Below are positions 24,048-35,029 of a stretch of DNA of 64,000 nucleotides, in pieces; the stretch's first letter is position 1, and each line of letters begins with the position of its first letter. This stretch comes from Patellaria atrata CBS 101060. Lineage: Eukaryota; Ascomycota; Dothideomycetes; Patellariales; Patellariaceae. The position numbers were made by a program, and so were the translations under genes. The stretch is taken from assembly GCA_010093705.1 (NCBI GenBank), contig MU006095.1:500315-564314 (forward strand), written 5' to 3'. The notes beneath the pieces are model-generated. The model was not told where the DNA came from. It saw nothing but the letters and a program-made list of their open reading frames with translations, and made no database searches.

Positions 24048-25130
24048 TTATGGCTCTGTCCCTCTTTTCCCAAGCTGAGGGTGCTTCGTTTTGTCAGTAT
24101 CTTGCCTAGGTGAGCAGGGTTGATACTGATACCGTGTTGGAGGTGAGGGATATATCTCTGTTAGATTGAGTGCCGTCCCAGTCATCGATTCCTCCATACC
24201 CTGTTCTTCTGTAGTGAAATCCACGAACTGGACATTTGCGGATACCGTTCCACCCAAACGATCCACGTCAATCCCCCGCCCACACTCTTCCGGCGTCTCA
24301 TATCTCTCACAACAAATATACTCCCTCTCCGGCACCATCCTCTGAACACAGTACCTCGCCAACTTATCCGGCACTGCCCGCTGCATCACCCCAGCGCTGA
24401 CAACAGACTCCCAAAACCCATTACTAAACGGTAACTCATCAAAACTATAATAATAAACCGTCCCCACCCCTCCCAACAGCTCATGTGGAACCATTCCCCC
24501 CGCATAGCCCCTAATCCCGTTCACCAGAACCAACCTGCACGCCCCCAGTTCCCCCAGTAACGCCCTCCCAGCCAAGATAGTCTCAGAAAACGTCGCAGGG
24601 AATTCAGGCCAGGCGCTAAGCCGCACGAAAGTGATGCGCTGTCTTGTCCCGTTTCTCCTGGCGAACCGGATGCATTTCACGCGCTCGTGGCCGCTGTGCT
24701 TCGTGCTGCTCTCTACGTGGAGACCGAGCTGCTATCCGTGCTCGTATGCTATGTTGACTTCGGTGGATTGGGATAGGGAGGGGCCTTTTGGGGTGCAGAA
24801 GGGGGTAAGGAGGGAGGACGGGGATTGGGTGATTATGAAGAGGAAGGAGAGGGTGGATTGGAAGAGGAGGAGGGACCGGAAGTTGATGCGCACGTCGATG
24901 TAAAGGAGAGCCCTTTTTCTTGGAGGTTCTGGGGATGAGCGCTGAGGGTGGGTTGTGGAGAGAGCAGGTTGGTGAAGCTTGGAGGTTCGGGAAAGGAGGG
25001 TGGTATGTGTGTTCCAGGGTTATCCTGCTGGATGCGTTGAAGGATTGGACTTCAGGGATGTTGGGATTTTGGACGTTGGAGCTCAGGGGTTGGTATAGAG
25101 AGTCGAAGTTTGAGATCTTGGTACATGGAG
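24048..25130 (-). pseudogene. Probable pseudogene of an unrecognised fungal protein
   Basis: The minus strand carries protein-like sequence in two blocks. The downstream block (24680-24048, ~210 codons) reads RITFVRLSAWPEFPATFSET, then HELLGGVGTVYYYSFDELPF and YETPEECGRGIDVDRLGG, which looks like genuine coding sequence, but it has no ATG at its head (the codon at 24680 is GTG). The frame continues upstream past an in-frame TAG at 24734-24732. Further upstream (about 25130-24910), another frame reads SLYQPLSSNVQNPNIPEVQS and also looks coding. I found no intron that removes the stop and joins the frames. A decayed gene is the simplest reading; a missed intron or sequence error is possible. 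No family is recognised. Confidence 0.5.
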
Positions 25131-25302
25131 AGGACGATTTCAGTAACAGGAGGTGTTAAGAATTGCTAGTAGTTCGAGTGATCAGTAAACTCCTCCATAT
25201 AATGTAAAAAAAATAAATTAATGAGAATAAGAAGTTTCAAAGTGAATGTAAGTGTGGAAAGAGTGATTGGAAAAAAAAAGAGCCTTCATGAGGAATAGTG
25301 TT

Positions 25303-26404
25303 GAAGTATGGGTCTTGTCGGATTGCTCCAGTAGCTGAAAAGATGCATGTGCTTGATTCTCCAACAAATGGTTCTACCTAGCTGTTATATACTGCAGGTG
25401 TGTACTAAAAAGGACGGAACAGTATGAAATCTGTGTCTTAGAAAGTAACGAAAATAGTACCAACAGTAAGGACTAAAAGATAGTGCTGCCAAAGCTAATG
25501 ATTTTTTTTAATCCATTGTATTGCGTTATCTACAATACTTTAGATAGAGTAGAAGCATAGAGTCTACAGAAGATAACAAGATGTATGGCATAGAAATGGA
25601 AATTAGAAAAAAGATGGTGAAGAGGAAGAAAGACGGTTTTCCGACAATTTCCTTTATATGGAGTTTAAACGTAATGGCTTTCTTTTACATATAAATTACC
25701 AGTGGGTTAAACTACTAAAGACTTCACTAAGCATATAAGGGTCCTGAAAAGGGATTCATGTATATAGGGTGTTGCGCCATAGCTTGAAGGCTGCATGCGC
25801 AGTATTGTAGGTAATACAATACATTGAAATTNNNNNNNNNNNNNNNNNNNNNNNNNNNNNNNNNNNNNNNNNNNNNNNNNNNNNNNNNNNNNNNNNNNNN
25901 NNNNNNNNNNNNNNNNNNNNNNNNNNNNNNNAAAAAAGTAGCATGGAGCACGAAAAAGTCTCACTTCAACAATTATTTGTTTCGTCCTCAACTGACTCCA
26001 CTAGCTCAACAGATATCTCAACAACTATTAGATATATTGAGATTTGGATACGTGTTCTCGGTAGCTCTTCAGTATATATAGGAATTCCTTTAGTGGATAG
26101 ATAGAAAAATGAAGCGACATACTCCATGCACCTGCAGATACAGTTTATCTCACAACTGGTCCTACTGGCGACCAGGGGTAATGTTGAAGTATGAGTCCTT
26201 TGGTGGATTTGTCAACTATCTGTCAGCTGTCAGCCATGGAGTAGCATGGAGCACGAAAAAAATCTCTCTTCAACAATTATCTGTTTCGTCTTCAACTGAC
26301 TCCACTATCTCAACAGATATCTCAACGACTATTAGACATATTGAGATTTGGATACGTGTTCTCGGTAGCTCTTCAGTATATATAGAAATTCCTTTAGTGG
26401 ATAC
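25303..26404 (+). mobile_element. LTR-like repeat copies around an assembly gap (fossil)
   Basis: Two direct copies of a sequence of about 165 bp are present at ~25937-26101 and ~26241-26403, sharing tagcatggagcacgaaaaa at one end and agctcttcagtatatata near the other. The second copy has its left end at 26182 (TGTTGAAGTATG); the first is cut by the gap and ends near 26154 in CACA. A third start-like match, TGTTGAAGTATGGG, lies at 25303. A related inverted copy is at 35854-36129. TG..CA ends and this size fit retrotransposon LTRs or solo LTRs. No gag or pol sequence is seen. Copies differ at roughly 10% of positions, so insertion was not recent. Superfamily cannot be fixed from the ends alone. 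Confidence 0.55.
25832..25931. other. Assembly gap (100 N)
   Basis: Exactly 100 undetermined bases. The flanks belong to a locally repeated LTR-like sequence, so the true gap size is unknown and sequence may have been lost or collapsed here. Confidence 0.99.
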
Positions 26405-26587
26405 GTATTGGGTTTCATCCAGCATTGATTCATAGCCAATATATATACCTCTCGGGAATTGGATTAAAACGTGACATTCAAACATTTCTTCATCAGCATT
26501 TCGAAGAACACACACAAAATTCTGAACCATCATTATCTGTTCAGCATCTCCTAAGAATTATCACAATCTCCTTTCCTAATTGTATCT

Positions 26588-27668
26588 ATGGCCGAACCGA
26601 GCACCCGCACTTCCTCGACCGAATCTAGGGAGGAGTTTGAGAGGAACCTTCACGATTGGAAGCAAGCTCGGGCAGTTGAAAAAGGCCCCATATTGTTTCC
26701 ACAGTCCGGGGGAGACTTAGCTCCGCTTTGGCTCTTTCCAAAATGTGAAATCTTCCTCTTTGTGAGCGACATGGCTGCCCCCTTTCGCGATCCGACAAAC
26801 CCAGTCTCGACAACAAATTTGACACACGAAGTCTACGCCAATGCGATCTTGAAGCGCTTCCAGGATCAAGCCGTCAGGATTGACACGAAGGCCACGTACC
26901 GAGGGAAGAAGACCGGCAACAATAACATCCGCGAATGGCACTTCCCAGGTCGTAATCAGACTGTTTATGTCCTTTTCTCCACTAGTTTGGCGGGATTATC
27001 AAAAGACCTGGCAAAAAAAGAATGTGTTGAGATTCAAGAAATCTATGACAAATGCGAAGCTGTCATCACTTATAATGGCGAAGAGACGCAACGAAGCTTA
27101 TAAGGATTTGTCAAATGGAATCAAGAGGGTATATTTCGCATATCCTCCTTCATAAATGGTAGGGGAGCATTGCCCAAGTGGCTTTAGCAGTCGCGGAGAG
27201 GAAGTCCTCAATCCCTTTAGAAACTTCTTAGGGGAGCGAGAGTACTTCCGCTATGTGGATGCTCGCATACCTACGGATGGTGGCTTTGAACACCTCAAAG
27301 AAGTCGGAGAATACCACAAAAGCTATCTTCTACCTATCCTTTGTAAGTAAGGTCTGTATATTGAGAGAATAAATGCTGGGTTGACTTTCATAGTCTGGCC
27401 TAGAGAAGAGGGTGCATGGCTCGAAGTCGTAAGGTCTAAACTGGAGAAGGGAGAACTGGTGGATGTCGATGATTTGGAGAACTTTTTCACCTATGAACCT
27501 GCTGGGCGCCAGAATCGCTCTATAATAAGGTTTTCATGTTCTCATACGTCTGTTAATGAGAAGACGAAGTATTTCTTGGACTCTCTGAACTCTCAATCGG
27601 GCCAAGGTAGCTATCTGCTTCCGGATCACACTCGAACGAAGGGTAACGTTCAGCTGGAGTGTCCATAA
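26588..27668 (+). pseudogene. Unrecognised gene, probably damaged
   Basis: A frame from ATG 26588 is open for 171 codons and looks coding (MAEPSTRTSSTES, NNNIREWHFPGRNQTVYVLF, ECVEIQEIYDKCEAVITY) before a TAA at 27101-27103. Protein-like sequence continues in another frame (NEAYKDLSNGIKR, then NPFRNFLGEREYFRYVDARI). A good 51-bp intron, 27343-27393 (GTAAGT..CATAG with a TTGAC branch site), joins LLPILF to WPREEGAWLEVV. I found no consensus intron that explains the first frame change, which points to a frameshift or to sequence error near the assembly gap. The last ~110 bases overlap, on the opposite strand, the end of a decayed metalloprotease. No family is recognised. Confidence 0.4.
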
Positions 27669-28624
27669 CACGATCGCCGCCCCACTCGTTGCAGCCGTCG
27701 GTACTAGAATCGTCTAGAACGGATTGAAAGGTCTGGAATAGACCTTCATAGTGTTAGTGCGAAGTTGAGAGTAGCATAAGGCCAGATGGGATTACCGTAC
27801 CAGTGTCCTTTTAACTTTCGTGTTAGCAGATGGATCAAGAGGAGAATGAACTACAAATTGCACATACCAATCTCATGAATTGCAACATTCCCAAGGCCAT
27901 ACTGCGGCACTCCAGGATGCTCTGAAGGAAGATAGCCTGGAATGGCGTCGTACATGAGATGAACGCCATCTTCCCAGAATGAACCCGCCAGGAGAGACGC
28001 TATCCCATGGGAAAGTAGCCCACTAATCAATTGAGCATCTTTTAACCTGAAGTTAGGGTTTGAAGGGATAGAGGGCAAACTTACGCCGACGCTATATCCG
28101 ATCCCATCCACAAGTTCTTGCAGGTAAATGTTTAAGGCAGCATAACTGCCACGGCGAAGTGTATTTCCCATCTGGGATGGATTGTATCCCAGTGCCCATA
28201 GGTCATTCACTGTATGAGTGGTTCCGGTGTAGTTGAAGGCGATGCCGATACCCTCAAAGGAGATGTTTATGATATTGATCTGTTCTCGAATTTGATAATA
28301 CTATATTATGACTCAATAACTAGCCACACACTACGCAGGGGAGACGCTCACGGAGATTTGACTACTTGAGTTCAAAGCAGTCTCGACTGTCATAACATGG
28401 ACGTATGTGTCTACAGTTTTCCCCGCGTCCCATTGGTGCCAAGGGCAGATATCTCCTCGAGTTCCAACCGTATCCTAGGTCTGTCCATTTTCGCGAGCAA
28501 TTTCGGCCACATTGACGGCGAGGAACACGGGTGGGCTTATACTGCCGCGGGTCCTGTTCGGGGCAAAAGCATGTACCGAACCCCAGAATAAGAAGCAGAG
28601 GAAATCGAGAAGGAGATTCTTCAT
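27553..28624 (-). pseudogene. Decayed secreted M43 (pappalysin-like) metalloprotease
   Basis: From ATG 28624 the minus strand encodes a signal peptide (MKNLLLDFLCFLFWGSVHA) and then pieces typical of fungal extracellular M43 proteases: KTVDTYVHVMTVE, FEGIGIAFNYTGTTHTVND, GSYAALNIYLQEL, DGVHLMYDAIPG, and the zinc-site region HEIG/HWYG split by an intron. Intron borders of the family type survive (GTGAGC..ACAG, GTAAGT..TTCAG, GTATGT..AAAG, GTAATC..GAAG). The zinc motif reads HEIGHWYGLFQ, where the family has HExxHxxGxxH, so the third ligand is Gln. The copy carries about three defects: an in-frame stop, a frame change and a missing C-terminal NYMDY/Met-turn region. It is therefore a decayed gene, a former secreted protease. 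The family call is firm; the exact exon plan is not. Confidence 0.75.
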
Positions 28625-29841
28625 AGTTGACCCGAGTTTAGGTAAAGAAATCAAATCGAAGAATACGCCCAGGAAGGGTCTGAGGAATAAAGGCTATACT
28701 TGATCCTTTATAAAAACGATGGAGCTAGGATGGAGCTTCATGTAACGCTCCTACCAGTTATCTCATTGGGTTGCGAACTTATTAAGAAAATGAATAGTCC
28801 ACAGGAGTCGAGTGCAGTCAAGTGGTTGAGCGATATCAACGATCGGTAACACTTATATGTCTTTTTGGAGGAATCTAGTCGTCCACGTTGAATGTTACTT
28901 ATCCCGATTCTAGGTCTTAAGTGCAGTATTTTAGGTTCTGTCGCCATCGTAAGAACTGAAACTTTTCTAGTAACGGTGCGAAATCCAACAAACAGTTCGA
29001 TTATAGCATTAACCCACCGGCTACCTTCGTAATGATAAGGATGATAACAACGCCTCTCTTGCAGAAAGGGGTTCCAGTACGAGGCTACGCTAGTTGGCTT
29101 GTTGAATCTGATCTGAAATATGACGGACTAGAAAGAGAGGGTGCTGAATAGGACTGTATAATGAGATTTTTGAACCAGTATGCTTCACTTCTGGGCTTCT
29201 ATATTCTTCAGACTGTTGAATTGCCTTACTCATGTTACAATCAAAACTGGCCGCAGAGGGTTCTACCAAATCGTCGGAGCAAACCCCGCCCCTATCATAC
29301 CTACTGTACAATCTCGTACAAAGGACAAACATACACGACGTACAAGTTATAGACCCGTTGCGTACGATATACGGGAATGAGAAGAAAAACCTACATCGAG
29401 TACGAGTTCTCCTCTAGTTCCTATGTGGTGTGGGACGTTCCGCCGCACCGTATATTGAGTACAAAAGTTTGTCGGCCCTTTGACAGATCTCACCAAGAGG
29501 CACCCAGAGCTCCAGGGCTAGAAATGAATCGTGATAGATTATATATATATCTTACAAATTACATTACTCTAAAATCGAAATCAGCAACTGTGCCGCTGCT
29601 ATGGCGATGCTCGAGCATCAATCTCGTCTATCATGTTTCCATGTCCATAACCCGTAGCCCATAACCCGTCCAGTCGTTTTGAAATCGTAACGCCGTAACC
29701 AGCCTTCAAATGGCTCTAGATGTAGCATATCCCGTCTCTTATGATACCAAATGCTCCATGCTCAAAGAATAAAAAAAAGTAGTGAAACAAGCAATTCCAC
29801 AGGACTAAAATCGCCTCTTCTTTATCGTTCGGTTTGGTCCC
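28625..29841. other. Gene-poor interval
   Basis: Probable promoter remnant of the decayed protease and 3' flank of the DUF3433 gene. Several short frames around 29.1-29.6 kb overlap in all phases and are AT-rich; none is convincing. No repeat family is recognised. Confidence 0.45.
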
Positions 29842-32653
29842 CTACACATTTCTAACCGCACGCTCTCGACTTGCCTCACCTCTCACATTACCCATCTGGT
29901 CAATCCCCAAATGCTCTCTTCCATCCACGCCCTCATAGATCCCAAACCTGAATTTCTTAAGTTCCAACTCCCTTCTCTGTGCTAGACTTGTCCCGGTCTC
30001 TTTCTCCCTGAAGGGTATAGGTGCCGATATATTCAGCCTACTGGTACTCGCACCACTCACACCAGGTAGACGTCTATGGCTGGGGCTAAACAACGTGACC
30101 AAGCTCTTCCCAGCGCCAACATTGCGCACTGGAGAGTATCCCATCAATCTCGTCACTAGTTCCTCCTTTGTGGCTGGGTTGTGAAAAGCCCGTTGAGTGA
30201 GCATGCGGGATTGGTAGAGCCACGACACGATATCAGTCAGAGTCATGGCGGGATGCGGAAGTGCTAAGACCTTGCGTTGGGGGGCAACAGCGAACAGGGA
30301 AAGGGCGTAAAGTGCGAGGAACACACAGAGAGCATAAAAGGCTGCAGGCTGTGCGGCAACACGTGTCGTACCACCGGAGGTGTTCGATGTTGCGGCTGTT
30401 GCATCGGCGTTGCTGTCGGGGGTATTCGAGGGGTACCATTGGGTCCAGAAGACTCCCCCGGCAAGTACGGGTAATACCGCATTGATGAGCGCTTGAAATG
30501 ATAAGATACAGACGCGCCAGTCACCAGCAGAAACAGCGGCAAGGGAGATAGAGATCGGTTGGCGGTAAGGGTAGTCGAGTAGAAGAGACTCATCAGCTGC
30601 CGCGCCGCTTGGAGACGAGAGGCGTGCGAAAGGTGTTAAACGCCTGAAAGCGAAGTCGAGAGGTTGATACAGAAGGAAGAGGATAAGGCCTAACAGTGCT
30701 GGAAGGAAGGAGTACAAGAAATTGGAGGGGGAGAAACCATCTAAACACGTTAATGACGCTTTTCGACAAGTTGTGAGGCGAATATACTTACCACTGTCAG
30801 CATATGCGTTAACATCAGGCAAAAAGCCATCGCGAACCGCATTGTTGACGAAACTAACGACCAAAAGTGCGATGAAAAGGACGAGTGCAATAACGATCCA
30901 TGCAACGACAAACGTGTCGCGCAAAAACCAGGGCAAATGTCTTCTCCTTGCTGATGCAGACCGTAGTCCTATGATTTCTCCTCCAGCTTCCAAGTCAGTA
31001 CCCTCCTTTTCGTATCCAACGTCTCTGATCTTGTTCCCTCTAATATCGTAGGATCGAGGCCGTGCGCCTTCTTCGCCGATCGCGTAAAATACGTCCCTCG
31101 TATTTCTCCTCGCGGTCCAGTACCCGAGCCGGTAAGCAGACCGTTGTCCAATCGGTACGCGTTCCTGGGTGACTGAGGTGTCGGGCATTATTTCAGAGCC
31201 AGAGAAGTTGTTTATGATGTTCGATTTCTCGATCATAACCGCAATATCAGCGAGAGACCTTGCGTCCCATTTCAATCCAGATGGCTTAGTGATGACAGTG
31301 ATCAAGACAAGAATGAGTCCAATTACTTCGAGAATGTAGAAAACAACAATGACCCAGAGAACACCTTCAACGCCTACCCATTTCCACGAACTACTACCTC
31401 GGACATATCGAATATTGAATGCGCCTCCCAATAACGGAACAGTGAAATTAAAGAGCCAGGAAAAAAGGAAGAAAACACCCAAGAGCGGCTGGCCTCTTCG
31501 GAAATGTTGCAGATTGGGAAACAAAAATTGCGTCGGATACAACTTCAGATATGGTGCACCCAGTCTTGCCGTTTCAGATGTACTAGAGATGCCCATGAAA
31601 ACAGACATACGCTGGACGGCAATCTGGATCTGGATGAGCCATAAGAGAAACAAGACACCGATCAAAGTGGGTAAATACTGGAAGACGAAATAACGACCGT
31701 CACCGAAACTAGTATACCCCCAGAGACCGTCATCCGTATCTTTTGTATCAGAATAAATAGCGCAGAAAATAAGTGCAGCGAGCATAAGAAGACTGAGAAA
31801 TAGGAATAAAATAAGCCAGACAGGCCGAATGATCGTTGGGAGAAAACGTAACTGAGGGTACTGGAAGCTATCTTTGGGTGGATTAAATGCGACAAGTACA
31901 TCGTCCTTTCGTACTACGTTCGCGGGCATCCGATGTTTGTGCCGATCGATGTCCTTATCTGGCTCACGACGAGGTGGTGGATCTGCCGGAGGGGCCCGAT
32001 TGATATAACCCAATCCTTCATCTGGTATAATGCGTTCCACGGGATAGAGCGGCGACGCAGCAGTAGGGTAGTGTCTAGATCCTCTGACTTCTTCGTCCCG
32101 TGTGAGTTGCTCGAGTGCAAACTGGATATAGGGCGAGTTATCTACGCCAGGGGTTACTGTCGGTGCCCTTTGTTCGATAGCCATCCTCTTCGCTTCGTTT
32201 TCTGTAGGCGACGAGGTACGGGAGCCGACCGGTTTACGTGATATACGTTTGTTTTCCGCGAAGGGGGGTACCGCAGCAGCAGCAGAGCTAGATTCAGCAA
32301 TTGGTGCTCTCCGTTTGCCTGTACCTCGTATGGATGGAAGGGCTGGTTCTGAAGGTATCATCTCATGACTTTGCTGTGGAGTGCGGTAGTGTGATGGTGG
32401 TGTCGGGTCTCGTATGGCTGTGAGCTGTGATCGGTCATCGCTGTCGGTCGTAGGGTCTTCAGAGAAAGAGAAGTAGTCTTCAGAGGCGGTAATGCTTTGT
32501 CTCGAGTCGGTATGCTGTAGTTCCGGGCGACTAACTATGCCAGCCGATATACAATTAGCACTTCTATACAGTTTGGAGTTTAATGATACAACGCTCACCG
32601 TTAGTTTGCTTGAGGGAGAGACGTGCAGGATCCTCAGAGCTCATGTCGGTCAT
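29842..32653 (-). CDS. DUF3433-family polytopic membrane protein
   Basis: Three exons, 32653-32599, 32534-30792 and 30740-29842, with introns of 64 bp and 51 bp (GTGAGC..CATAG and GTAAGT..TTTAG), give 898 aa starting MTDMSSEDPARLSLKQ. About 230 N-terminal residues are disordered (Ser, Pro, charged). Two similar membrane modules follow, each with spans and a re-entrant-looking loop: RPVWLILFLFLSLLMLAALI .. FQYLPTLIGVLFLLWLI, and TFVVAWIVIALVLFIALLVV .. YSFLPALLGLILFLLYQPLD. The repeated F.YSFLP/VFQYLPTL pattern is the hallmark of this fungus-specific family, predicted to sit in plasma or internal membranes; its biochemical role is unknown. The 51-nt intron has no stop codon, so unspliced RNA stays in frame. 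The start was chosen because exon 1 supplies an ATG and splices in phase 1. Confidence 0.9.
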
Positions 32654-33238
32654 TCAAGAACAGATGCAGCAATGCAAAGGAGCAGGGGAAGTAGGATGGA
32701 TCTCATCTTGCAGGTATAGCGTAGACTTGGGATTATATTGGATATATCGGCGGTGGTGGGTTACCTGGTGGGAGGGCTGGTGATGAAACCGAAGGCTGGT
32801 GTACCAGAAAAGGTGGCTGCGGAACCACAAAGATGACGCCATGACACAACATTTCCTACTTCCATGTGCCAAAAAGTAAAAATGTGTTGCTACAGATCAA
32901 AATTTTTACACCGTAGATTCGCATATTTACATCTGTTTTTGAAAAGAGATAAATAAAGGAACAACTTTGAACTTTTGGTCGCGATGTTGGAAAAGCTCTC
33001 GCTGGTGGGTGGAATAGCAGGGGGAGTCGATGCGAACAGCGCAAACAAGCTTTCCGCACATCCTCGGGTACGCTGCCAACGTCACCCCAAACAAGTCTTT
33101 CGACAATTGCAATGATAATGATTGATGAGATCAATTATCTGATCTGTTTTATTTCAATGTAGTTGTATTCAGCAAATTTCAGTCTCAATTTGAGTGTTTT
33201 CAAGCCAATCTACCTTTCCAGCGAGCTCTCACATCATA
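32654..33238. promoter_or_regulatory. Divergent intergenic/promoter region
   Basis: Lies between the heads of the minus-strand DUF3433 gene and the plus-strand GlcG/HbpS-like gene, so both promoters must lie within these 585 bases. It contains pyrimidine-rich runs close to both start sites. No defined element is recognised. Confidence 0.5.
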
Positions 33239-33727
33239 ATGTCATCCAATAAACCTCCCAGCTCCCCCATCCTAACCATCCCCACCCTCTCCCTCTCCGC
33301 TGCGAAAGTCGCGACCGACGCTTGCGAAGCTCGTGCAAAAGCCATTGGTATCTCCATGAACATTGCCATCTCCTCAAGCGATACGCACCTGCTCCACTTT
33401 GTGCGTATGGACGGGGCAAAACTGACATCGATCCCCATCGCTATCGACAAGGCCTTCACAGCCGCAGGTCATCGGGTACCGACGTCAGCATATAAAGAGA
33501 ATGTGTGGCCTGGAGGCGCAGCGTTTGGGATCTGGAACAGCCATGGAGGTCGGTTCCAGGTAATTGGCGGTGGTGTACCGATAAAGGGTCCCGGGGGAGA
33601 GGTCCTGGGTGCTGTGGGATGCTCAACCGGAACCCCGGCGCAGGATGAAGAAGTTGCGAAAGCTGGAGCTGAGGAAGCAGAGAGGCGGATAAGAGAACAC
33701 ATTGGGAAGGCAAAGGCGAAGTTATGA
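33239..33727 (+). CDS. GlcG/HbpS-like (haem-degrading domain) protein
   Basis: An intronless 162-aa protein. The start at 33239 (MSSNKPPSSP) is the first ATG; the frame is open further upstream but only through non-ATG codons. Family features are the helix SAAKVATDACEARAKAIG, the strand NIAISSSDTHLLHFVRMDGA, then IAIDKAFTAA and a glycine-rich core (GGGVPIKGPGGEVLGAVGCS), ending EEAERRIREH. These match the DUF336/GlcG-HbpS fold, seen in bacterial haem-binding HbpS and widespread in fungi as small cytosolic proteins with no settled function. The C-terminus is a charged helix. Length is normal for the family (~140-165 aa). Nothing suggests truncation. Confidence 0.9.
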   Translation: MSSNKPPSSPILTIPTLSLSAAKVATDACEARAKAIGISMNIAISSSDTHLLHFVRMDGAKLTSIPIAIDKAFTAAGHRVPTSAYKENVWPGGAAFGIWNSHGGRFQVIGGGVPIKGPGGEVLGAVGCSTGTPAQDEEVAKAGAEEAERRIREHIGKAKAKL

Positions 33728-34012
33728 GGGACAAAAAGATGTTAGAACCATAACAGAAAGCCTTCCTGTCTCCGAGCAGTCGCCATAAGTTCCATTTCAA
33801 TCAAATCATATCAATCAAAAGATCTTTTTCATCACGAACATGAGTACCTAGGTTCCTACCCCACGAATCATAATCATTTTGACTTAGATATCCACCGGGT
33901 TTGCCTAACATTTCTGATGGTATTGTCCATATTTGTTGGGAATTATCTCCTTCCATGCACGTCCATAAGCTTTATTTTCATCCCAAACTTCAGTCAATAA
34001 CCTAATCCCATA

Positions 34013-34313
34013 TCACCAACTTCTGCTTCCCTTCTCCCACTTTCTCCTCATCTCCTTAACCAGATCCGACATCTCCTTCGCTTCGTCATAAGCACGCTCC
34101 GGGATAACTATTGCCGTCAATTTCATCCTCGCTCTTATTTCAATACTTTTTCCACTAGTTCGTGGATGAGTTTGACTTACTATCAAGAATTTTCTCACAA
34201 GTAAGCCATGTATATCTAGAACTAGACTCGCTCTTAGGAGCAGAGTTGCCCCTCGGATCAGCAGTCTTGTTTGTCCCACCACGCGTAGTGTGCTTGTCGT
34301 TATTTGCTGTCAT
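34013..34313 (-). CDS. Small hydrophilic protein, trio member 1
   Basis: Two exons, 34313-34181 and 34107-34013, with a 73-bp phase-1 intron (GTAAGT..AATAG, TTGAC branch site), give 75 aa. The first half is polar (MTANNDKHTTRGGTNK). The second reads WLTCEKILDIIPERAYDEAK, then a charged helix ending EKGSRSW. It has no signal peptide or membrane span. Gene layout (short polar N-terminus, one phase-1 intron, then a P-x-x-[YL]-x-E-[AG] motif opening a charged helix) is shared with two neighbours at 34717-34978 and 35446-35697. Small proteins of this style are common in Pezizomycotina and uncharacterised. Confidence 0.6.
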
Positions 34314-34716
34314 ATTGCGGGGTGGTACCGTGATGTTATCTTCTGGGTTTAGGGAAAGTATAGAGGTGTATTGGTGGCAAAAGCTTTGTTGGAAAATACT
34401 GACTATTGAGTCTAGATGGTTCGTAAAATGAAAGATACATCAGGGGAATTTGCCAAAAAGTAGAGTCAAACGATATCAGGTGATGCATGTTCTGACTATG
34501 AAAATGACAGCAGGCCCCTTGATCTCTTATCACATGCACCAGTATCACAACGCAAATATCCCATCCATACGCCAATGAACCATCATGAACCATCAACTAC
34601 TACACCACCGCATCTCCCAAATTCCATAATCCCCAATATCACCCCATTCGCAGTACCCATTACCTACTCCTAACTCCCATCACCATTGACCAATAAGTCA
34701 AGCCCATTTACCGCGA

Positions 34717-34978
34717 TTATTTTCCCTGTTTCCTATCCGCTACCTTCATAGCCTTCATGATCTCCTTGCCCTCAGCATAGCCCTCAGGCGTCGCTAGTAG
34801 TCAGCCCACCATTTCATCCGTTCGAATTTTCCTGGAGCCGGGGGTTGACTTACGCTAGAGCCCGTAAGAGGCGTTGAAGTTTTTCTGGTCGCTGTGCCTC
34901 TCTTTGTAGGTCGACATAGTTGCTCTTGGGACCGGGGTTATCGTTGGTACCGGAACTGGTGGTGGTGTTGGATAGCAT
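34717..34978 (-). pseudogene. Small protein gene, trio member 2, frame disturbed
   Basis: ATG 34978 opens MLSNTTTSSGTNDNPGPKSN. A 60-bp intron 34853-34794 (GTAAGT..CTACTAG, CTGAC branch site) is clear. The downstream exon contains TPEGYAEGKEIMKAMKVADR, matching the second halves of its neighbours, and ends at a TAA (34719-34717). The frame from the ATG does not run into that block. The frame that does reads MSTYKERHSDQKNFNASYGL before the intron but meets a TAG next to the donor. The copy therefore looks damaged, or its real exon plan was missed. A triple GTGGTGTTTTTGTT-type repeat (~34992-35029) lies just upstream. Confidence 0.4.
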
Positions 34979-34991
34979 TGTAGATTAGTTT

Positions 34992-35029
34992 TGTGGTGTT
35001 TTTGTTGTGGTGTTTTTGTTGTGGTGTTT
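34992..35029. repeat. Short tandem repeat upstream of the small gene
   Basis: About two and a half copies of a 14-15 base unit (ttgtggtgtttt). It sits immediately 5' of the ATG at 34978 on the minus strand, where it reads as CA-rich 5' leader sequence. Confidence 0.8.

Noticed and set aside
24920-25159. 79-codon plus-strand frame (Trp/Gly-rich)
   Set aside because: The minus strand here is more protein-like and continues the probable pseudogene; the plus frame looks like its shadow.
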